Shown: positions 54,566 to 62,292 of the stretch, piece after piece
Position numbering within the stretch: the first letter of the stretch is position 1
Layout of the letters: every line of letters starts with the position of its first letter
Source: an uncultured bacterium
GTDB taxonomy: Bacteria > Planctomycetota > Phycisphaerae > Phycisphaerales > UBA1924
Length of the DNA: 62,292 nucleotides
NCBI GenBank assembly: GCA_903834785.1
Contig: CAILKP010000116.1
Span: 1-62,292, forward strand
Reading direction: 5' to 3'
The notes under the pieces: model-generated
Seen by the model: only the letters and a program-made list of their open reading frames with translations
Database searches by the model: none
Told to the model about the DNA's origin: nothing
Program-made: the position numbers and the translations under genes

Positions 54566-57500
54566 TCACTTGAGCATCGGCGCCAGGTACTCGCCCGTGT
54601 AGCTCGTCGGGTGCGCCGCAACCTGCTCCGGAGTGCCCGCGGCCACAATCGTGCCGCCGCCGGTTCCGCCGTTGGGCCCAAGGTCGATGATCCAGTCGGC
54701 ACACTTGATCACATCCAGGTTGTGCTCAATGACCACTAGCGTGTTGCCCTGGTCAGCCAGCCGGTTCATCACCGTCACCAGCTTGCGGATGTCCTCAAAG
54801 TGCAGGCCCGTAGTCGGCTCGTCAAGCACGTACAGCGTGCCGCCCGCGCCCAGTTCGTTCCACGAGCCCGCACCCGCCGGGTTCTCCGTGCCCTTGGCCA
54901 GCTCGGTGGCCAGCTTGATGCGCTGCGCCTCGCCGCCGGACAGCTGCGTGCTCGGCTGGCCAAGCTTCACGTACGCCAGGCCCACATCGCGCAGGCACAT
55001 CGTGTGCCGCAGGATCTTGGGGTGGTTCTCAAAGAACGTGCACGCATCCTCCGTGGTCATGTCCAGCACATCGGCAATGGACTTGCCGCGGAACTTCACC
55101 TCCAGCGTCTCGCGGTTGTAGCGTGAGCCGTTGCACGCCTCGCACGCCACATAGACATCGGGCAGGAAGTGCATCTCGATGCGCTTGAGGCCCTGGCCCT
55201 CGCACGCCTCGCACCGGCCGCCGCCGTTCTTGGCCGTCACGTTGAAGCTGAACCGCCCCACCTTGTACCCGCGCAGCTTCGCTTCCTTGGTCTCGGCGAA
55301 CACCTTGCGGATCTCATCAAACACACCCGTGTACGTCGCCGGGTTGCTCCGCGGCGTCCGGCCGATCGGTGTCTGGTCCACCTCAATCACCCGGTCGATC
55401 AGGTTCGTGTTCAGGATCTTGTCGTGCGCACCGACAACCACCTTTCCGCCGGAGATCTTCTTCTTCAGCCCGGCGAGCAGGATGTCATTGACCAGCGTGC
55501 TCTTGCCCGAGCCCGACACACCCGTCACGCAGACCAGCCCGCCCAGCGGCACGGTCACATCCACGCTTTTGAGGTTGTTCTGCCTGGCACCCTTGATGGT
55601 GATCGACCGCTTGTCACTGACAGGCCGCCGCTTGGCCGGCACATCGATTTTCCGCCGCCCGCTGAGGTAGTCTCCTGTGATCGAACCCGGCACGGCCATC
55701 AGGTCCGGCACCGTGCCCTGGGCCACCACGCGGCCGCCGTGCACGCCCGGCCCCGGGCCCACATCCAGCACCCAGTCCGCCGCCCGGATCATGTCCTCAT
55801 CGTGCTCCACCACCAGCACCGTGTTGCCGATGTCGCACAGGTGCCGCAGCGTCGAGATCAGCCGCGCGTTGTCGCGCTGGTGCAGGCCGATCGTCGGCTC
55901 ATCAAGCACGTACGCCGCGCCCACCAGGCCCGAGCCCACCTGCGTGGCCAGCCGGATGCGCTGCGCCTCACCGCCCGACAGCGTCGCCGTCCGCCGGTCT
56001 AGCGACAGATACTCCAGCCCCACGCTCATCAGGAATCCCAGCCGCGCCCGGATCTCCTTCAGGATCGCCTCGGCGATGACCGTCTCTTCCTTGCTGAGCT
56101 TCAGGCCCGCCAGGAACGTCGTCGCGTCCTTGATGTTCCGCCGGCACAACTCGGCGATGTTGATCACCGGTGATGCCTTCGCCTCGCTGTGCAGCTGCAC
56201 CGAGAGACTCTCGATCCGCAGCCTGTCGCCGCGGCAGGTCGGGCATTGCTTCTCCATCATGTACCCGCCCAGCCACTCGCGGATGAAGCTCGATTCCGTC
56301 TTCTCGTACCACGCCTTCAGCGTCGGTGCCACACCCGGGAACTTGGTCCCGAACTCCTTAGCCTCCGCCTCCGTGGTGCCGTGCATCAGGATCCGCCGCA
56401 GCTTCTCGCTGAGCGTCCCCACCGCGGCAATCGGGCTGACGCCAAAGTCCTTGCAGAACCTCCGCAGCTGCCGGCGGTAGATCGTCCCCATCGGTGCCGG
56501 GATGCGGTACGGGTGAATCGCCCCCTCGCCCAGCCCCTTCTTGACATCCGGGATCACCAGATCCTCGTTGAACTCCATGATCACGCCCAGGCCGTGGCAC
56601 TCCGGGCACGCACCCTGCGGCGAGTTAAAGCTGAACAGCCGCGGCGAGAGTTCTTCCAGCGAGCACTCCGGGTGCTCCGCGCACGCGTGGTTCCGCGAGT
56701 ACACCTTGTCCTCCCACCCCGTCTCGGCCTTGGTCAGCGACCCGGCGTTGGCCTTCTTGGGCTTCTTGCCGTCCTTGCTCTCCTTGGCCTCGCCCGCAGC
56801 CGCCTCCGCCGCGGCACCCGGCTTCTCGAGCGCAATCACCACCGTGCCCTCGGCCAGCTTCAAGGCCGATTCCACGCTCTCGGCCACGCGCTGCCGTCCA
56901 TCGACATCGCCGGTCTTCAGCACCACGCGGTCAATGACCACATCAATATTGTGCTTCTCGTACCGCCCCAGCTTCAGCGGGTTCTCACCCGGGTCCTTCA
57001 GTGCCTCGCGCACCTCCACGAGTTCGCCGTTCACACGCACGCGGCCCCAGCCCTGCTTCTGCATTTCTTCGAGCACATCGCGATGAAAACCCTTCTTGGC
57101 CCGCACCACCGGGGCCAGGATCATCGCCTTGCGGCCCTCTCCCGTGCCCATCGCCATCACCGCATCGATGATCTGCGTCGACGGTGTCGCGGTGATCGGC
57201 CTGCCGCAGCGTTCGAGCACCTCGCCGTCCTTCTTCACCTTCGTCGGGTGCCAGCACGTCGGGTGCCCGCATCGGGCGTAGAGCAGGCGGAGGTAGTCGT
57301 AAATCTCCGTGCTCGTCGCCACCGTCGAGCGCGGGTTGTGGCCGCTGCTGCGCTGCTCAATGGCGATCGTCGGTGGCAGGCCCTGGATGTCATCGACATC
57401 CGGCTTCTTGAGCTGGTCCAGGAACTGCCGCGCATACGCCGACAGCGACTCCATGTACTTGCGCTGGCCTTCAGCGAAGATGGTGTCAAACGCAAGCGAG

Positions 57501-57748
57501 CTCTTGCCCGAGCCCGACAGGCCGGTGATCACCACCAGCTTGTCACGCGGAATGTCAACATCGATGTTCTTGAGGTTGTGCTCGCGCGCGCCGCGCACCC
57601 GGATGCTGTGCCGCGGATCCAGCACCATCGGCACCGCCACCGCCGCCGCCGCGGCAGGTGCCGCAACCTCCACCGGTTTCTTCTTGCTCCCGGCGGTCGT
57701 CGCCCGGGCGGCAGCGGATGTGGATGCTGTTGAGGAAGTGGGGGGCAT
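54566..57748 (-). CDS. uvrA: UvrABC excinuclease subunit A, enlarged
   Basis: A 1060-residue UvrA; typical length is 930-950. Two ABC ATPase modules are seen: Walker [15 protein letters not shown] and [13 protein letters not shown], and signature [12 protein letters not shown] and [12 protein letters not shown]. The zinc-finger Cys pairs are CEACEGQG and CEACNGS in the second half and CPTCRGDR in the first. UvrA finds bulky DNA lesions with UvrB. The extra length comes from an Ala/Ser/Thr-rich N-terminal tail and an Ala/Lys/Glu-rich insert (about residues 320-350) in the first module's insertion region. The ATG at 57748 is preferred; a longer frame upstream has no match. It is transcribed toward the dispersed repeats. 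Confidence 0.95.
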   Translation of the reverse strand: MPPTSSTASTSAAARATTAGSKKKPVEVAAPAAAAAVAVPMVLDPRHSIRVRGAREHNLKNIDVDIPRDKLVVITGLSGSGKSSLAFDTIFAEGQRKYMESLSAYARQFLDQLKKPDVDDIQGLPPTIAIEQRSSGHNPRSTVATSTEIYDYLRLLYARCGHPTCWHPTKVKKDGEVLERCGRPITATPSTQIIDAVMAMGTGEGRKAMILAPVVRAKKGFHRDVLEEMQKQGWGRVRVNGELVEVREALKDPGENPLKLGRYEKHNIDVVIDRVVLKTGDVDGRQRVAESVESALKLAEGTVVIALEKPGAAAEAAAGEAKESKDGKKPKKANAGSLTKAETGWEDKVYSRNHACAEHPECSLEELSPRLFSFNSPQGACPECHGLGVIMEFNEDLVIPDVKKGLGEGAIHPYRIPAPMGTIYRRQLRRFCKDFGVSPIAAVGTLSEKLRRILMHGTTEAEAKEFGTKFPGVAPTLKAWYEKTESSFIREWLGGYMMEKQCPTCRGDRLRIESLSVQLHSEAKASPVINIAELCRRNIKDATTFLAGLKLSKEETVIAEAILKEIRARLGFLMSVGLEYLSLDRRTATLSGGEAQRIRLATQVGSGLVGAAYVLDEPTIGLHQRDNARLISTLRHLCDIGNTVLVVEHDEDMIRAADWVLDVGPGPGVHGGRVVAQGTVPDLMAVPGSITGDYLSGRRKIDVPAKRRPVSDKRSITIKGARQNNLKSVDVTVPLGGLVCVTGVSGSGKSTLVNDILLAGLKKKISGGKVVVGAHDKILNTNLIDRVIEVDQTPIGRTPRSNPATYTGVFDEIRKVFAETKEAKLRGYKVGRFSFNVTAKNGGGRCEACEGQGLKRIEMHFLPDVYVACEACNGSRYNRETLEVKFRGKSIADVLDMTTEDACTFFENHPKILRHTMCLRDVGLAYVKLGQPSTQLSGGEAQRIKLATELAKGTENPAGAGSWNELGAGGTLYVLDEPTTGLHFEDIRKLVTVMNRLADQGNTLVVIEHNLDVIKCADWIIDLGPNGGTGGGTIVAAGTPEQVAAHPTSYTGEYLAPMLK

Positions 57749-57941
57749 GGCGCTCTCAGTGGCTCCGCCAGTTCGCCCGCCCAGCGGTCCGGGAAACACA
57801 CCGAACCACCGAACGAAATCCGCAAACCGGCAACGACCCATACTAGCGGCGTCCCGCCCCACCCGCCCGCAGCCCACCCGAATCTCCGGCCAGCTGTGTG
57901 AAATCTCCCGGAAATGTGAACCAAAGCACTTGCAATCCCGA

Positions 57942-57979
57942 TATGATAGTTTACACTAACTTAGTAAACACTATTACAG
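57942..57979 (+). promoter_or_regulatory. Promoter with palindromic operator candidate
   Basis: A -10-like TATGAT (57942-57947) overlaps the left arm of GTTTAC (57949-57954)...GTAAAC (57964-57969), a 6-bp inverted repeat with a 9-base spacer. An inner ACTAA-C-TTAGT (57955-57965) overlaps it. AGGAGG (57979-57984) is then six bases or fewer from the ATG at 57988 region. No good -35 is visible at normal spacing. The layout suits a repressor that blocks the -10 region. The repressor is unknown. Confidence 0.5.
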
Positions 57980-57987
57980 GAGGACCC

Positions 57988-58359
57988 ATGCTTCTCGCCG
58001 CCCCTCGTTCCAGCTTCCGCGACCGTCTCCAGCACGCCGCTCCCGCCCCGCTTTCGCAGACCCCCAAGCCCCAGCCGCCCGCCGGCCAGGCACCCCAGCA
58101 CTGGCCCTGCGATCCCGATCTCCCCGCGGCAGCCGCCGATTCCGACGCCCCCTCCCCCCGCGGCCTCATCCGCTCCGCCCTCCTGCTCGTCCTCGTCCTC
58201 GCCCTGGCCTTCACCCTCTTCAACCCCGGCTCCGTCGCCAGCACGCTCCGCTCCACCACCACCGCCGTCACCACCCGCGGCGGCAAACTCCTGGCCGGCG
58301 CTGTCCACACCACCGCCGGCTGGGTCGTCCGCGGCAGCATCCCGCGCAGCAATCCGTGA
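57988..58359 (+). CDS. Small single-pass membrane protein, probably regulated
   Basis: A 123-residue protein with a hydrophilic Pro/Gln/Ala-rich N-terminus (about 1-60), one transmembrane segment (about 62-82, LLLVLVLALAFTLF) and a Thr/Ser/Gly-rich C-terminus that would face the periplasm. I recognise no family. A near-perfect AGGAGG about four to six bases before the ATG at 57988 fixes the start; the codons upstream in frame are non-coding. The palindrome overlapping its promoter and the strong ribosome binding site suggest tight control and high output when induced. It is divergent from uvrA, 239 bases apart, and precedes a lipoprotein gene. Confidence 0.6.
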   Translation: MLLAAPRSSFRDRLQHAAPAPLSQTPKPQPPAGQAPQHWPCDPDLPAAAADSDAPSPRGLIRSALLLVLVLALAFTLFNPGSVASTLRSTTTAVTTRGGKLLAGAVHTTAGWVVRGSIPRSNP

Positions 58360-58407
58360 CCACCTCGCCACCTGCCACTCCTTGCATTAACTCCGGACCT
58401 TCCGAAC

Positions 58408-59001
58408 ATGCCAATCCAAAATTCCTTGCGTCTGCTGTCACTCGTTCTCGTGCTGGCATCGGCTCCGCTGAGCGGCTGCACGTTCATGTCAAACAGAACC
58501 GGTGAAAGTCCGCCCACCGCCTGGGTCGGGGCTGACCGCCCTTGCTTCACCGAAGCCGAGTTCATCGAGAAGGCCGGCCCCGTCCGCGACCGTTGGGTCG
58601 TGCTCGATGAATCGCAGGCATATATCAATCGGCACGATGTTCGAACCGCCGGCTCGCGGCAGGGCAGCGAGATTGGTTTCGCCTTCCGCGCGTTTCCCTA
58701 CACGATTCTGCTTCTGCCCTTTGCCATCGTTACGGACATCGCCCGGATTCCCGAGTACATCGTCGAGGCCCTGACCGCCAGCCGGTTCACACAGATCTAT
58801 GTGCTCGTCGAGCCGATCGAGGGCCAGTACCGCGTGACTGCACACAGTTCGAACACGTACGAACTGAGCAACGCGCCGACAGAGAGCGTCGCCGATCTCT
58901 CCAAGCTCACCTGGTACGACGCGAGGACCTTCAAGCGGGTCTGCATCCCCAGTCAGCTCCGCCGAGTGCCTGCCGAGTCAGATCCCGCCTCGCTTCCATA
59001 A
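58408..59001 (+). CDS. Lipoprotein of unknown function
   Basis: A 197-residue protein with lipobox APLSGCTFM (Cys near 24). The middle has a hydrophobic stretch (about 95-115, FPYTILLLPFAIVTDIAR) that may be a membrane-dipping helix; the rest alternates charged strands. No family is recognised. The ATG at 58408 opens a typical signal peptide. It lies 48 bases after the small membrane protein gene on the same strand, so they may be co-transcribed and co-regulated. Confidence 0.7.
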   Translation: MPIQNSLRLLSLVLVLASAPLSGCTFMSNRTGESPPTAWVGADRPCFTEAEFIEKAGPVRDRWVVLDESQAYINRHDVRTAGSRQGSEIGFAFRAFPYTILLLPFAIVTDIARIPEYIVEALTASRFTQIYVLVEPIEGQYRVTAHSSNTYELSNAPTESVADLSKLTWYDARTFKRVCIPSQLRRVPAESDPASLP

Positions 59002-59347
59002 GCTTGCGAGACACGTGATCCATGAGGATCACACATCATCGCCGTCTCTCCCGCAACCGCGTTGCCGATCTCGATCTGCTTAGAGCCGAAACGAACAAGT
59101 CAGCTTGAATCGCCCTTCTGATGCTCGTTGCCGCCTCCTCGGCCGCGTTGCCGGCCGATCTCCGCTCCATCATGCTCTCCGGCAGTTCGCCCGATGCCTC
59201 CACCATCGCGGCCCGCCAGCCCCGCTGAGCAATCCACATCCCAATTCACCCCTCACCTGCACTCCGCCGCGCCGCTGCTGCCGTTGGCCACCGCTGCCAT
59301 CGCTCCTGCCCAGCCCTCCCCCTCCCGCCTGCCTATTTTCGCAGTCC
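59002..59347. other. Intergenic region upstream of the flavoprotein gene
   Basis: No gene is supported in these 346 bases. GTGATCC-ATGA-GGATCAC (59015-59032) is a perfect 7-bp hairpin just after the lipoprotein gene; without a T-tract it may be an operator or weak terminator. Confidence 0.5.
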
Positions 59348-60355
59348 ATGACTGCCAACTCTCCCACAGCCAGCTCTCCCGCCGCTACCCCGCCCGCCGC
59401 CGAGATCGCCCTCCGCCCGGCCGAGATGCACATCTACAAGCCCACCGACCCGGCCACCGCCATCGTCAGCAAGTCCGAGCTCTGCACCGTCAGCAAAAAA
59501 GCCGCCGGCTTCGTCCGCCATATCGAGTTTGACGTCTCCGGCACCAACCTCGTCGGCCGCGCCATCCCCGGCCAGTCCATCGGCGTCATCCCCCCCGGCA
59601 CCGATGCCAACGGCAAGCCCCACAAGCTCCGCCTCTACTCCTTGGCCAGCCCCAGCGGCGGCGAAACCGGCGACGGCACCCGCCTCTCCACCACCGTCAA
59701 ACGCGTCATCGATGAGCACTGGGAGTCCCACGCCCTCTTCACCGGCGTCTGCAGCAACTACCTCTGCAACCTCAAAGTCGGCGACACCGTCAAGCTCGCC
59801 GGCCCCAGCGGCAAGCGCTTCGTCCTGCCCTCCACCATCAGCGACCACGACTACATCTTCTTTGCCACCGGCACCGGAATCGCCCCGTTCCGCGGCATGC
59901 TGCTCGACATCCTCCGCTCCGGCGCAGCATCCAAGGTCGCCCTCATCATGGGCACGCCCTACAGCAGCGACCTGCTCTACCACAACGACATGCTCGACCT
60001 GGCCGCCAAGCACCCGAACTTCACCTACCTGCCCACCATCAGCCGCGAACGCAACGATGGCCCCAAAGGCCCCGGCACCCTCGGCAAGCTCTACGTCCAG
60101 GACCGCCTGACCGCCAACGCCGAACAGCTCGGTGCCATGCTCCGCAGCCCCCGCGCCCTCATCTACATCTGCGGCATCGCCGGCATGGAACTGGGCATCT
60201 TCCAGCAACTGGCCACCACGCTCAGCGGCTCCGACCGCGACCAGTACCTCACCGCCACAGCGGAGGTCATGGCCAACACCAAGGGTTGGGAACGCAACCA
60301 GCTCCACCGCGACATCCACCTCAGCAAGCGCATCTTCCTCGAGGTCTACTCCTAA
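59348..60355 (+). CDS. Ferredoxin--NADP(+) reductase-like flavoprotein
   Basis: A 335-residue protein of the plant-type FNR family. The FAD-binding motif is RLYSLAS (residues 95-101), CSNYLCNLKVGD matches the diphosphate-binding strand, and the NADP-binding G-T-G-I-A-P-F-R is at 175-184. A final Tyr in VYS stacks on the flavin ring in this family. It moves electrons between NADPH and ferredoxin or flavodoxin. A disordered N-terminal segment (about 1-25) precedes the fold. Relatives such as the reductase of benzoyl-CoA epoxidase (BoxA) cannot be excluded, but box genes are absent. The ATG is at 59348; earlier in-frame starts lack similarity. Confidence 0.82.
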   Translation: MTANSPTASSPAATPPAAEIALRPAEMHIYKPTDPATAIVSKSELCTVSKKAAGFVRHIEFDVSGTNLVGRAIPGQSIGVIPPGTDANGKPHKLRLYSLASPSGGETGDGTRLSTTVKRVIDEHWESHALFTGVCSNYLCNLKVGDTVKLAGPSGKRFVLPSTISDHDYIFFATGTGIAPFRGMLLDILRSGAASKVALIMGTPYSSDLLYHNDMLDLAAKHPNFTYLPTISRERNDGPKGPGTLGKLYVQDRLTANAEQLGAMLRSPRALIYICGIAGMELGIFQQLATTLSGSDRDQYLTATAEVMANTKGWERNQLHRDIHLSKRIFLEVYS

Positions 60356-61735
<1,380 letters not shown>

Positions 61736-61743
61736 TCAGCCAT

Positions 61744-61779
61744 CCCGGCTGACCCGGCTGACCCGGCTGACCGGGCTGA
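61744..61779 (+). repeat. Four 9-bp tandem repeats after gap
   Basis: CCCGGCTGA is repeated three times exactly and once with one change (CCGGGCTGA), starting nine bases after the gap stop. Confidence 0.85.
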
Positions 61780-61828
61780 CCCGCCTCACCCGCCACCAGC
61801 CGGATCAATTCAACGCCACGCCAAACCC

Positions 61829-61870
61829 AACCGCCGCCCGGACCCTCCCGGCGGCGGTTGTCGTTTCGTG
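61829..61870 (+). terminator. Candidate terminator for gap
   Basis: AACCGCCGCC (61829-61838) and GGCGGCGGTT (61850-61859) form a 10-bp stem around an 11-base loop. The following TGTCGTTTCG is only weakly T-rich. Confidence 0.5.
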
Positions 61871-61886
61871 CCGATCAAAACCCCAC

Positions 61887-61985
61887 GTGCAACAACTCCC
61901 CCGTACCACAAATCCCAGTACCACAACTCCCCGCACCACAACTCCCCGTGCCACAACCCCTCGTTGCTTTGAACGAGGGGTTGTG
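61887..61985 (+). repeat. 15-bp tandem array ending in a 14-bp perfect inverted repeat
   Basis: Five copies of a 15-base unit (consensus GTACCACAACTCCCC) run from 61887 to 61962. The last copy merges into CACAACCCCTCGTT (61952-61965), which pairs perfectly with AACGAGGGGTTGTG (61972-61985) around GCTTTG. No T-tract follows. No gene is supported between 61736 and the window end. Confidence 0.85.
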
Positions 61986-62077
61986 TGCCTTTCCGCAAGG
62001 CTACTGGACAACGCAGCTGCCCGACCAACCCCATCGCGCCCGTCGGAACCCGAAGCCCCACTGGAGCCCGAAGCCCA

Positions 62078-62285
62078 ATTAGAGCCCGAAGCGGAAGCGC
62101 CCGGGCCGGTGAAACAATCCCACTCACCCCAACCCACCGACCCGCACCAAGGTGCTTGCGCTCAGCAAGCACGACAACCTCCGTGCCCACGCCCCGCCGC
62201 ATTAGGAGCCCGAGCGGAAGCGAAGGGACCGTGAAACAAAGGCCCTCACCCCGATCTCCCCACCTGCACGAAGCTGCTCGTGCCC
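62078..62285 (+). repeat. Imperfect direct repeat at the window end
   Basis: Copy A starts near 62078 and copy B near 62201. Both read ATTAG, AGCCCGAAGCGGAAGCG-like sequence, GTGAAACAA, and a C-rich stretch with CTCACCCC. They diverge by substitutions and small gaps over about 80 bases. Confidence 0.6.
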
Positions 62286-62292
62286 GCCCGCC

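Noticed and set aside
61805..62202. Minus-strand frames with a repeated GVVVRGVVV-like peptide
   Set aside because: The peptide periodicity is only the translation of the 15-bp DNA array. There is no ribosome binding site or family match.

Overview
The window looks like chromosomal DNA of a high-GC planctomycete, most likely of the class Phycisphaerae. This rests on seen features: a giant surface protein with a LEPR-XLL-type N-terminal motif, a secreted protein with a PEP-CTERM-like tail, DUF4175-like and DUF3299 proteins, many small secreted lipoproteins, and frequent starts without a clear Shine-Dalgarno sequence. The taxonomic call is inference. I see no phage, IS element, CRISPR array or rRNA operon. 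Most genes are housekeeping or envelope genes in short runs on alternating strands.

Layout. 0-5 kb: the tail of triosephosphate isomerase, then a minus-strand run of an AsmA-like membrane protein, an S41 C-terminal processing peptidase, TsaD and an ArfB-like peptidyl-tRNA hydrolase. 5-12.3 kb: a PEP-CTERM-like secreted protein, an Asp/Glu racemase homologue divergent from an HscB-like J-protein, an M28 peptidase, a large Met/Gln-rich DUF4175-like membrane protein and a TerC transporter. 12.6-20.6 kb: one 2648-residue surface protein made of seven beta-propeller repeats and fifteen Calx-beta repeats. 20.7-30.4 kb: a YugP-type protease, a proteostasis group (CbpA-type DnaJ, Hsp20, DegP), HisN-like phosphatase, AsnRS, class II DAHP synthase, S20 and tRNA-Arg(ACG). 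30.8-37.4 kb: a small membrane protein, DUF3299 protein, HlyD-like adaptor and an enlarged AlaRS. 37.4-42 kb: envelope proteins, a variant HD-GYP protein and a phosphodiester glycosidase-like lipoprotein. 42-49.6 kb: McsA and McsB arginine-kinase genes, L28, two paralogous lipoproteins, DUF2752 protein, PheS without an adjacent pheT, and a Bcp-type peroxiredoxin.

49.6-51.1 kb is the clearest accessory patch. It holds a broken toxin-tail-like ORF, an Imm42-like immunity gene with AT-rich 5' sequence, and an orphan Rhs/YD-repeat fragment: the debris of a polymorphic toxin locus. 51.1-62.3 kb: a methyltransferase, an NTF2-like lipoprotein, an alpha/beta-hydrolase lipoprotein, intergenic dispersed repeats, UvrA, a small membrane protein behind a palindromic promoter element, a ferredoxin-NADP reductase-like flavoprotein, GAPDH, and a repeat-rich non-coding end.

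How the genes fit together. Protein quality control is over-represented (HscB-like, CbpA, Hsp20, DegP, S41, McsA/McsB, ArfB), as is envelope biogenesis (lipoproteins, HlyD-like, AsmA-like, the giant surface protein). No complete multi-gene pathway is confined to the window. The best candidates for something undescribed are the decayed Rhs/Imm42 patch, the regulated small membrane protein at 57.99 kb, the paired lipoproteins at 45.7-47.3 kb, and the dispersed repeats at 54.2 and 61.9 kb.
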